A stretch of DNA of 5,672 nucleotides from JAOAJF01 sp046295675 (GCA_046295675.1 JBKBMW010000042.1:1-5672), one strand, 5' to 3'. Shown: positions 1-5,453, counted from the first letter of the stretch. Translations and numbers: made by a program. The notes: generated from the sequence alone by a model not told the origin.

Positions 1-1706
1 GGGAAGCTGGGGAAGGCTTAATGACAACTGGTTTTCTTTGTGCAAAACTACTTCAAAGGTCAGGGCTTTATGTTTTTGCAGAAAATGATTATCCCTCTTT
101 AATCAGAGGAGGGCATAATTTTATCACAATTAGAGCAAACACTCAAAAAATTTATGCATTGGATGGAAAAATAGATATTTTGATTGCTTTTGATAAGCGT
201 TCAGTATTAGAACACCTATCTGATATTGCTCCTTTTGGGCTAGTGATTTTTGATGAAAAATTATCTCAACCTCTTTTGGAAAATATTAAAGCTAAAAATC
301 TAATTCCAATTCCAATGCCTCTTTCCAGGTTTGCTTTAGAACTTGGAAACATTATCTATTTAAATCAAATTTGTTTAGGTGCTTTAGTAAAATTACTTTC
401 ATTAGATTTTTCTTTATTTCAACAGATTTTATCTGAATTATTTTCTAAAAAAGGAAAGGAAATATTGGAGAAAAATATTCAGGCCGCTAAGATTGGGTAT
501 GATTATATTTCAAACTCCAATTTAGAAAAATTTTTTTTGTTTTTATCAGAAAAACAGGCAAAAAATTATTTTCTTTTAAATGGAAATGACGCAGTTTGCT
601 TAGCCTCTATAAAAGCAGGAGTTAAATTAGTTGCAGAATATCCGATGAGCCCTTCTTCTTCAATCTTACACTGGATGGCAGCAAATGCTAAAAAATACAA
701 TATAGTAGTAAAACATACAGAAGATGAGATTGCAGCAATAAATTATGTTCTTGGAGCAGCTTATGCTGGGGTTAGAGCAATGACTGCTACCTCTGGTGGT
801 GGTTTTTCTTTAATGTCCGAAGCCTTAGGGAATGCTGGGCTGGCTGAAATCCCCTGTGTTATTGTAGAAGTACAACGAGCAGGTCCATCCACTGGGTTAC
901 CAACCTATACCGACCAGGCAGATCTGGAATTTGTATTACATGCTTCTCAAGGAGAATTCCCAAGAATAGTTTGTATGCCTGGAGATCCAGCAGAAGCATT
1001 TTATGAAACCTTTAATGTATGGAACATGGTTGAGCTTGTCCAAACTCCTGGAATAATTTTGCTCGATAAGTACTTGGCAGAATCCTTATTTTGTAGCGAG
1101 ATAAAAACAGAAAATCTCCAGATAAAACGAGGCTTGCTTCAAAAAGATGAAGATATGGAAAGAGCAAAAGATTTTTTAAGATATAAGGTTACACCTTCTG
1201 GTATTTCTCCTCGTTCTATCCCAGGACAGAAAAATGGAATACATGTTGCATCTTCTTATGAACATGACGAAAGCGGTTATACCTCTGAAGACCCATTAAA
1301 TAGAGTAATTCAAATTGATAAAAGAGCAAGAAAACTTCAAGCAATAAATCCACAAATCTATCAGCCAGTGTTTTTTGGCTCTTCAACAGCACCTATTTTA
1401 ATAGTTTCTTGGGGATCAACAAAAGGAGTGATATTAGAAGCATTAAAACATTTAAATAGAGAAAATATTTCAGTTCGTTTTATGCACATAAAATATGCTC
1501 TTCCATTTGCAGCAGATACTATTAAAGAAGCTCTTTTATCTGCACAAAAAACTATAATTTTTGAAGGAAATTCTACTGGCCAGATGCGCTCTTATATCGC
1601 TAAAAAAACAGGAATCTTAATAGAAAATGTTTGTTTGAAATATGATGCAAGGCCATTTAAAGTAAGTCAGATTGTACAAGAGGTAAAAAAGCTTTATGAA
1701 AAATAA
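1..1706 (+). CDS. korA: 2-oxoacid:acceptor (ferredoxin) oxidoreductase, fused gamma-alpha subunit; 5'-partial
   Basis: This subunit helps convert a 2-oxoacid plus CoA to acyl-CoA and CO2 in the cytoplasm, passing electrons to ferredoxin. The reading frame is open to the window edge. The six codons before the first ATG (21) read GEAGEGL and continue into MTTG, which is the conserved glycine-rich motif at the N-terminus of the gamma domain, so the true start lies a short way upstream. Counting that ATG as residue 1, the gamma domain spans about 1-170, with YPSLIRGGHN at 24-33. The pyrimidine-binding alpha domain starts near 187 and shows YPMSPSS (207-213), the acidic EDE (234-236) expected to contact TPP, and QRAGPSTGLPT (286-296). 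The stretch SPRSIPG (396-402) and EHDESGY (414-420) is typical of the fused family. Domain II covers about 455-545. The beta subunit follows after 27 nt. The family call is firm, but the substrate (2-oxoglutarate, pyruvate or another 2-oxoacid) cannot be read from the sequence. Confidence 0.95.
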   Translation, partial: EAGEGLMTTGFLCAKLLQRSGLYVFAENDYPSLIRGGHNFITIRANTQKIYALDGKIDILIAFDKRSVLEHLSDIAPFGLVIFDEKLSQPLLENIKAKNLIPIPMPLSRFALELGNIIYLNQICLGALVKLLSLDFSLFQQILSELFSKKGKEILEKNIQAAKIGYDYISNSNLEKFFLFLSEKQAKNYFLLNGNDAVCLASIKAGVKLVAEYPMSPSSSILHWMAANAKKYNIVVKHTEDEIAAINYVLGAAYAGVRAMTATSGGGFSLMSEALGNAGLAEIPCVIVEVQRAGPSTGLPTYTDQADLEFVLHASQGEFPRIVCMPGDPAEAFYETFNVWNMVELVQTPGIILLDKYLAESLFCSEIKTENLQIKRGLLQKDEDMERAKDFLRYKVTPSGISPRSIPGQKNGIHVASSYEHDESGYTSEDPLNRVIQIDKRARKLQAINPQIYQPVFFGSSTAPILIVSWGSTKGVILEALKHLNRENISVRFMHIKYALPFAADTIKEALLSAQKTIIFEGNSTGQMRSYIAKKTGILIENVCLKYDARPFKVSQIVQEVKKLYEK

Positions 1707-1721
1707 AAACAAATTTCTTAA

Positions 1722-1727
1722 AGGTGG
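1722..1727 (+). promoter_or_regulatory. Ribosome binding site for the beta subunit
   Basis: AGGTGG lies 6 nt before the ATG at 1734 and can pair with the CCUCC-type 3' end of 16S rRNA. This spacing decides the start: an upstream TTG at 1728 abuts the site directly and would leave no spacer, so the ATG is preferred. Confidence 0.75.
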
Positions 1728-1733
1728 TTGTTA

Positions 1734-2591
1734 ATGCCAAATTTATCTGAATTAAACGAACCTAATCATACTATCACCTGGTGCCCAGGTTGTGGAAATT
1801 TTTCTATTTTAGCAGCTTTAAAAAAAGCAGTTGTAGATTGTAATTTAGAGCCACACAACACTGTAATAGTTTCAGGTATTGGCTGTGGAGGAAAAATTCC
1901 TCATTTTATTAAAACCTATGGATTTGAATCATTACATGGAAGGGCATTGGCAGCAGCTTCTGGAATAAAACTTGCAAACCATACTTTAAATGTTATTGTT
2001 GTTGGTGGAGACGGAGATGGCTATGGTATTGGCACTAATCATTTTGTACATGCTTGCAGAAGAAACTATAACATAACTTATCTTGTTCAAAACAATCAAA
2101 TTTATGGATTAACTACAGGACAGGCTTCTCCTACCTCTCAAAAGGGAATGAAAACAAAAAGCACACCTTTTGGAGTTATTGAACCACCGATCAATCCAAT
2201 TGCTTTGGCTTTAGCAAGCGGTGCAACTTTTATTGCAAGAGGCTTTAGTGGAGATTTGCCCCATCTTGCAAACCTAATCTCAGAAGGAATAAAACATAAG
2301 GGTTTTGCTTTTATTGATATCTTTCAACCATGTGTGATATGGAATGAAATAAACACCTATGATTTTTTTAGAAAAAATTGTTATAAGCTAGAAGAAACCG
2401 ATTACAAACCAGATAATAAATATGAAGCTTTTAAAAAAGCTTTCGAATCAGAAAAATTACCCATCGGAATTTTTTATAAAGAAATAAGGCAAACATATGA
2501 AGATGAACTAGAAGAATTAAAAGAGCTTCCGCTCGCAAAGCAGAATATAGAAAATATAGACATCTCAAAAAGTTTGGAATTATATCTTTAA
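1734..2591 (+). CDS. korB: 2-oxoacid:ferredoxin oxidoreductase, beta subunit (TPP and [4Fe-4S] binding)
   Basis: This 285-residue catalytic partner of the preceding gene binds thiamine pyrophosphate and the iron-sulfur cluster that takes electrons to ferredoxin. WCPGCGN supplies C17 and C20, GIGCGG supplies C51 and FQPCVIWN supplies C200. These match the four cluster ligands known for archaeal beta subunits. HGRALA (68-73) is the family's usual cofactor-proximal motif. GGDGDGYGIGTNH (91-103) followed by NNQIYGLTTGQASPTS (120-135) is the Mg-TPP signature, with D93 and N121 the likely metal ligands. The length is normal for the family. The start was set at the ATG because of the AGGTGG site; beginning at the TTG would add only two residues. 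No ferredoxin-like delta subunit gene lies beside it, which is normal for the two-subunit type. A T6 tract follows five bases after the stop, so the operon probably ends here. The substrate is unresolved. Confidence 0.95.
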   Translation: MPNLSELNEPNHTITWCPGCGNFSILAALKKAVVDCNLEPHNTVIVSGIGCGGKIPHFIKTYGFESLHGRALAAASGIKLANHTLNVIVVGGDGDGYGIGTNHFVHACRRNYNITYLVQNNQIYGLTTGQASPTSQKGMKTKSTPFGVIEPPINPIALALASGATFIARGFSGDLPHLANLISEGIKHKGFAFIDIFQPCVIWNEINTYDFFRKNCYKLEETDYKPDNKYEAFKKAFESEKLPIGIFYKEIRQTYEDELEELKELPLAKQNIENIDISKSLELYL

Positions 2592-2660
2592 TTAGTTTTT
2601 TATATCTTCTCAAATAATAAATTTTAGAATAGGAAGTTTGTTTCAATTAAAAATTAAAAA

Positions 2661-2679
2661 ATAAAAAAAGTTTATACAA
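2661..2679 (+). promoter_or_regulatory. Probable archaeal promoter for the surface-protein gene
   Basis: A purine-only stretch ending AAAAAAAG (BRE-like) runs directly into TTTATACA (2671-2678). A start site about 25 nt downstream would fall near 2700, leaving a leader of about 15 nt that carries the ribosome binding site. The whole spacer (2592-2715) is AT-rich, and a second TATA-like string, TTATAAAA (2682-2689), lies too close to the start codon to fit as well. This is inference from composition and spacing only. Confidence 0.4.
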
Positions 2680-2704
2680 TCTTATAAAAGGTAAAATTTG
2701 CAAA

Positions 2705-2710
2705 AGGTGT
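2705..2710 (+). promoter_or_regulatory. Ribosome binding site for the surface-protein gene
   Basis: AGGTGT sits 5 nt before the ATG at 2716 and resembles the site in front of the beta subunit gene (AAAGGTG in both). It supports 2716 as the true start. Confidence 0.6.
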
Positions 2711-2715
2711 TGTAA

Positions 2716-4245
2716 ATGAATCTACATTCTAAAAAAATAATCATAAAAACTTCACCAAATATTTTTTTAGTATTTTTTTCCTTTCTATTTTTTTTAGTAT
2801 TTTCATTTGCTGCTTGTTATCCAGAAGCTTTACAATATTTAGAACCAAATTTATCTTATTATTGTCAAAATGTTGTTTCTGAAGATCAACAAGCACAAAT
2901 TTTATTTATAGATTCTAACCCAACCTTATTTTTTATCCAGAATTCAAAAGAACCACTAAAAGAGAAAACAAAAATAAAAACAATTTTGGATAGTTCTATT
3001 ATTTATGATTCAAATTTTTCAACCTCACTTATAAAAGTCAAAAATTCTATTTCGTCATTTGAAGCAATAAATACTGAGCCAGAAAAAAAATGTTTACAAT
3101 ACCTTGGATTGGATACTCATTCTTGTACTGATGCTGAATCCTGTAAAGTTGCTGCTTTTTCTGTGCCTCAAACAGCAATTGCTGTTTATGCCCCTGGTTT
3201 TTTAGAAGCAATGCTTGACTATCAACAAAAACTAAAAGATCTAAACAATTCTTTGAACTCATTTAAATCCCTTCTTTCTTCTCCTACACAATCAGCTAGT
3301 TATTTAAAGGAAGTTTTGAATTCAATGAATGACATAGAGCAAAAGCTACTAGCCTATAACTCCAATTCCTTATTACTCGATAAAACCGATGAAGCTTGTT
3401 TGGATCAAAACAAAAAAAAACCTTGCTTTGAGTATTGTCCAAAACTTTCTCTTCCTTCAGACTGGCAACAAACCAAAGTGCAAGTTTCAGTTTCTGCTAC
3501 TGTTTTAGAAAACATAAGTTCCACTTCTGATCTAGCTCAAAAAATTTCCGACAATTCAGAAAGCTGGTTAGAATTTTTGCAAAAACGCCATTCTATGTGG
3601 GATAATTTAAAAAAAGAAATCAACACTCTTAATTCTAATTTAAATTCTTCTTTCAACTCAAAAAAATGGATTGACAAGGAGCTTTTAGGCAAATTTAACA
3701 ATTCTCTAAATGCTTTTGAACTTATTAATCAGAGAATAAAAAATGGTGAATTTTTTGTTTCTATAAATCAGGCTTTTGAATTAAAAAAGGAACTTCAAGC
3801 TCTAAAAGAACAAGCAGAGAGTTATAATTCAAAAGTCTCTAAATTAGAGCAAACCAAAAACAATATTGCTCTATCTCTTAATTCTTTAAAGCAGGCTGAT
3901 TCTCCAACTTTTCAATCCTTTAATTCAAAGTTTGAAGAATTAAAAAACCAATCTATTTACCCTATAGAAAGTGCAAAATTAGATGATTTACTTAACTCTG
4001 CTTCTTCTTTAGAAAAAGATATTTTAGTAGAAGTTGCAAAAATCAAATTAAACATTCAAGAAAAAGATACTAACCAAACTTCTGATACTTCTATTAGTCA
4101 AATAACAAAAGAAAAGGATGTGGCTAAAAATTTGCAACTTCCTGCAATTTCCTCTCTTTGTCCTTTTTCATTTATAATTTTTAGTCTATTTGCATTAGTT
4201 GTTTTTAGAAAAAGAGAGTTCCTTAAACCTCCAGAAGCTTTTTAA
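2716..4245 (+). CDS. Hypothetical secreted/surface protein with coiled coils and C-terminal membrane anchor
   Basis: I do not recognise a named family. The 509-residue product starts with a short Lys-containing segment and a hydrophobic stretch (about 16-33) ending FAAC, so it is exported. C34 could be a lipobox cysteine, although Phe at -3 is atypical. The outer part has two cysteine clusters (C126, C137, C143 and C228, C237, C241) plus C50. The first lies in CLQYLGLDTHSCTDAESC, which reads like a small disulfide-stabilised domain. Residues about 164-220 and 265-455 are mostly Asn/Ser/Lys/Leu/Glu-rich helices with coiled-coil character. A final hydrophobic segment (about 478-497) followed by RKREF looks like a membrane anchor with a basic cytoplasmic tail. 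Expected topology is outside the cell, tethered at the C-terminus and perhaps also at the N-terminus. A heme-type membrane protein gene follows after 23 nt, suggesting a shared envelope role. It could be structural, adhesive or a partner of that protein. Function is unknown. Confidence 0.85.
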   Translation: MNLHSKKIIIKTSPNIFLVFFSFLFFLVFSFAACYPEALQYLEPNLSYYCQNVVSEDQQAQILFIDSNPTLFFIQNSKEPLKEKTKIKTILDSSIIYDSNFSTSLIKVKNSISSFEAINTEPEKKCLQYLGLDTHSCTDAESCKVAAFSVPQTAIAVYAPGFLEAMLDYQQKLKDLNNSLNSFKSLLSSPTQSASYLKEVLNSMNDIEQKLLAYNSNSLLLDKTDEACLDQNKKKPCFEYCPKLSLPSDWQQTKVQVSVSATVLENISSTSDLAQKISDNSESWLEFLQKRHSMWDNLKKEINTLNSNLNSSFNSKKWIDKELLGKFNNSLNAFELINQRIKNGEFFVSINQAFELKKELQALKEQAESYNSKVSKLEQTKNNIALSLNSLKQADSPTFQSFNSKFEELKNQSIYPIESAKLDDLLNSASSLEKDILVEVAKIKLNIQEKDTNQTSDTSISQITKEKDVAKNLQLPAISSLCPFSFIIFSLFALVVFRKREFLKPPEAF

Positions 4246-4268
4246 ATATTTTTATTTCTAAATGTTTT

Positions 4269-4865
4269 ATGTCTAAAACTTTTGAAATCTTTTCTTTAAT
4301 TTTTGTATTTTTGGTCGTTTCCTTACTTTTTGTTTTTTCCATTCCTGAACAATCGCCTACTAAGTCGCTGATCAAATTTTTTGCTACATTCTCTTTTTTT
4401 CTTTTATCACTTTCCTTACTTCTTGGTCCATTAGCAGTCCTATGGCCAAAATATTTTCTAAAACTACTAGATTTTAGAAAAACAATAGGGGTGGCAGCAT
4501 TTATTGTACTCTTTGGCCATTTCTTTTTAACAATGCAGAATTACTTTGGCTGGAGTTTGACAAAGGCGGCTGCAGCCCCAGGAGTTCTTTGGGGCATCGT
4601 ATCATTTTTTATTTTATCTATACTTGCAATAACCTCTTTTGCTTTCTTCTATAAATCATTAGGAGAAAAAATTTGGAAGAGCATTCATTATTTTAACTAT
4701 CTTGCTTTTATTTTAGCTTTTTATCATTTTATTCTAAAAGCTTCTGGACCAAAGCAGATCTTTAATTACAATTATTTAGAATTTTTCTTAATCCTTCTTG
4801 GCTTAGTAGTTATTCTTTTGCAGCTCGCAGGCTTTATAACACGCTTAAAAAGAAAAGGAAACTAA
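4269..4865 (+). CDS. Ferric-reductase-like / MsrQ-type transmembrane heme-b protein
   Basis: This 198-residue integral membrane protein has about six helices (near 5-25, 37-57, 72-90, 104-127, 139-157 and 167-189) and a basic tail, RLKRKGN. The pattern matches the ferric-reductase-like transmembrane domain (YedZ/MsrQ group): FRKTIGVAAF then GHF with H84, and later WKSIHYFNYLAF with H140 and YHF with H153. The 13-residue spacing of the last two histidines is typical of this fold, and the histidines are the likely heme ligands. Its length equals the stand-alone heme domain, with no fused flavin/NAD module, so it must exchange electrons with another protein. No MsrP-like molybdopterin partner is in the window. 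The start is the ATG at 4269, because the ATG at 4262 meets a stop after four codons. No Shine-Dalgarno site is visible in the 23-nt gap, so translation may be coupled to the upstream gene. The electron donor and acceptor are unknown. Confidence 0.85.
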   Translation: MSKTFEIFSLIFVFLVVSLLFVFSIPEQSPTKSLIKFFATFSFFLLSLSLLLGPLAVLWPKYFLKLLDFRKTIGVAAFIVLFGHFFLTMQNYFGWSLTKAAAAPGVLWGIVSFFILSILAITSFAFFYKSLGEKIWKSIHYFNYLAFILAFYHFILKASGPKQIFNYNYLEFFLILLGLVVILLQLAGFITRLKRKGN

Positions 4866-4870
4866 AGAAG

Positions 4871-4883
4871 AAAGCATCGCTTT
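4871..4883 (+). terminator. Small hairpin just after the heme-protein gene
   Basis: AAAGC-ATC-GCTTT is a perfect 5-bp stem with a 3-nt loop, starting 6 nt after the stop codon. It ends with only three T and overlaps a TATA-like box, so it is a weak terminator candidate at best. Confidence 0.3.
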
Positions 4884-4888
4884 ATAAA
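4881..4888 (+). promoter_or_regulatory. TATA-like box upstream of the zinc-ribbon gene
   Basis: TTTATAAA is a good match to an archaeal TATA element. Transcription would begin near 4910, giving a leader of about 55 nt that contains a 12-bp hairpin and the ribosome binding site. The upstream bases (CATCGC) are not a purine-rich BRE, which weakens the call. Confidence 0.4.
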
Positions 4889-4893
4889 TCTTT

Positions 4894-4908
4894 AGGTATA
4901 TTATACCT
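4894..4908. promoter_or_regulatory. 15-bp dyad, possible operator
   Basis: AGGTATA-T-TATACCT is a perfect inverted repeat of 7 bp around one central base. It lies between the TATA-like box and the predicted transcription start, which is a classic place for an archaeal repressor site. It could instead fold in RNA as a 5-bp stem, AGGTA/TACCT, with a 5-nt loop. Which reading is right depends on where transcription starts. Confidence 0.4.
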
Positions 4909-4912
4909 CTAC

Positions 4913-4939
4913 CACTAGTTTTAGTTTCTAGAATTAGTG
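4913..4939 (+). ncRNA. 12-bp hairpin in the leader of the zinc-ribbon gene
   Basis: CACTAGTTTTAG (4913-4924), loop TTT, CTAGAATTAGTG (4928-4939) pairs along its whole length. Ten pairs are Watson-Crick and two are G.U wobbles (4918 with 4934, 4921 with 4931). On the opposite strand these would be A.C mismatches, so the structure belongs to + strand RNA. It ends 15 nt before the AGAGG ribosome binding site. It is probably a leader element, or part of a terminator for the upstream gene, although no T-tract follows it. No known riboswitch class is recognised. Confidence 0.45.
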
Positions 4940-4954
4940 TAAAAATATAAAAAA

Positions 4955-4958
4955 GAGG
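4955..4958 (+). promoter_or_regulatory. Ribosome binding site for the zinc-ribbon gene
   Basis: GAGG (within AGAGGAA) lies 8 nt before the ATG at 4967. It selects this ATG over the ATG four bases later in another frame (4971), which opens a longer but spurious frame. The string AGAGG is complementary to CCTCT at 4906-4910. Confidence 0.65.
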
Positions 4959-4966
4959 AATTTAGT

Positions 4967-5134
4967 ATGAGTGAAGAGAATGAAAATTTTGAAGAGGGCA
5001 GATCTAACTACAACAGACAGATGCATGATGCTGTTTGTTCCAATTGTGGTAAGCCCTGCCAGGTTCCTTTCAAACCACAGGAAGGAAGACCTGTATATTG
5101 TAGAGAGTGTTATAAATCAAGAAAAAGATATTAA
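4967..5134 (+). CDS. Small CxxC-x17-CxxC zinc-ribbon protein
   Basis: The product has 55 residues. After an acidic, disordered-looking N-terminus (SEENENFEEG) comes a compact zinc-binding module. CSNC (C24, C27) and CREC (C45, C48) are separated by exactly 17 residues, with VPFKPQEGRPVYC between, and the protein ends in basic YKSRKRY. This spacing and the 'VPF.P...RPVYC..C' core match the CxxC-x17-CxxC domain family, small proteins known from archaea and some bacteria with no firm biochemical role. They are usually presumed to bind nucleic acid or ribonucleoprotein because of the zinc ribbon and basic tail. C31 is an extra cysteine inside the loop. The gene appears monocistronic, with its own TATA-like box and structured leader and T-tracts downstream. 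A longer ORF in another frame (4971-5213) covers it and should not be annotated instead. Confidence 0.88.
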   Translation: MSEENENFEEGRSNYNRQMHDAVCSNCGKPCQVPFKPQEGRPVYCRECYKSRKRY

Positions 5135-5175
5135 TTTTTCTGCTTTTACACTATCAATCAATATAAATAAATCTC

Positions 5176-5225
5176 TTTTTTATTTTTCTTTTTTTTTGAG
5201 TAATTTTTTTTAATTACTCCTTTTT
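5176..5225 (+). terminator. T-tract cluster and hairpin terminator
   Basis: Downstream of the zinc-ribbon gene the + strand has T6 (5176-5181), T5 (5183-5187) and T9 (5189-5197). These are followed by a perfect 8-bp inverted repeat, GAGTAATT (5198-5205) and AATTACTC (5212-5219), with a T6 loop, and then CTTTTT. Archaeal RNA polymerase terminates at such T-tracts, and the hairpin plus T5 also resembles an intrinsic terminator. The flanking sequence is T-rich only on the + strand, fitting termination of the zinc-ribbon transcript. Confidence 0.6.
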
Positions 5226-5258
5226 AATTAAAGCTTTCAAGGCAGTGGAAACCTTCCC

Positions 5259-5278
5259 TTTAAAAAAGCTTTTTTAAA
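5259..5278. repeat. 20-bp perfect palindrome
   Basis: TTTAAAAAAG followed by its exact complement CTTTTTTAAA forms an uninterrupted palindrome. A shorter palindrome, AAAGCTTT (5230-5237), repeats its core, and TTAATTAA (5224-5231) adjoins that. The segment between them (5238-5258) contains GGAA-ACC-TTCC. Low complexity makes such strings easier to meet by chance here. It may be a protein-binding site, a weak terminator or simply A/T composition. Confidence 0.35.
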
Positions 5279-5307
5279 CAAACTCTCTTTTCCTTATCGG
5301 GATAGGC

Positions 5308-5430
5308 ATGTACGATTATTATCTTTGGGTAAAACAAACAAAAAGAAAAAAACCAGTTTTTGAAAACAAAATTTTTATTCAAATTAACAAAACATTAGAA
5401 AGCCAATCAAAACTTCATCAATATTTTTAA
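5308..5430 (+). CDS. Possible 40-residue small protein (doubtful)
   Basis: An ATG-started frame of 40 codons ends at TAA 24 nt before the next gene. The product begins MYDYYLWVKQTKRKK, so it has an aromatic start and then a very basic stretch, and it ends in a polar segment; no family is recognised. The only ribosome-site candidate is the poor string GGGATAGG (5299-5306), 1 nt before the ATG. In such AT-rich DNA a frame this long could arise by chance. Its stop overlaps the best promoter-like string of the following gene. It is recorded because it is the longest plausible ORF in the 319-nt gap. Confidence 0.2.
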   Translation: MYDYYLWVKQTKRKKPVFENKIFIQINKTLESQSKLHQYF

Positions 5431-5431
5431 A
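5424..5431 (+). promoter_or_regulatory. TATA-like box for the DJ-1/PfpI gene
   Basis: TTTTTAAA is centred about 27 nt before the ATG at 5454. That is the distance expected if transcription starts at the start codon, a leaderless mRNA, and it agrees with the absence of a Shine-Dalgarno site. The region is AT-rich throughout, so the match is weak evidence. Confidence 0.35.
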
Positions 5432-5453
5432 TTTTAAATAATATAACTATCTC

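Noticed and set aside
21..23. ATG at 21 as the true start of the first gene
   Set aside because: The upstream in-frame codons encode GEAGEGL, which completes the conserved glycine-rich motif, so the gene begins outside the window.
1728..1733. TTG start two codons upstream of the beta-subunit ATG
   Set aside because: It directly abuts the AGGTGG site with no spacer; the ATG at 1734 has a normal 6-nt spacing.
2431..2646. 71-codon minus-strand ORF over the 3' end of the beta subunit gene
   Set aside because: It lies mostly antisense to a well-conserved gene, has no ribosome site or family features, and is explained by AT-rich codon use on the sense strand.
3047..3262. 71-codon minus-strand ORF inside the surface-protein gene
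   Set aside because: It is fully antisense to a longer coding frame with coherent signal peptide, cysteines and membrane anchor, and its product is Gln/Leu-rich low-complexity sequence.
4971..5213. 80-codon + strand ORF overlapping the zinc-ribbon gene
   Set aside because: It is in a different frame from the CxxC-x17-CxxC gene, has no recognisable motif, and runs into the T-tracts as a low-complexity Phe/Ser tail. The 55-codon frame has the better-placed ribosome site and a recognisable domain.
5275..5340. Minus-strand frame reading KIIIVHAYPDK, resembling the N-terminus of flavodoxin-like quinone oxidoreductases
   Set aside because: Only about 21 residues are open before a stop within the palindrome, the similarity does not extend past the first strand, and there is no ATG or ribosome site. 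It is probably coincidence, or at most an unrecognisable remnant.
5135..5453. C/D-box or tRNA-like RNA gene in the long spacer
   Set aside because: A TGATGA string occurs on the minus strand near 5414-5421, but no CTGA D box follows at a suitable distance, and no cloverleaf could be drawn.
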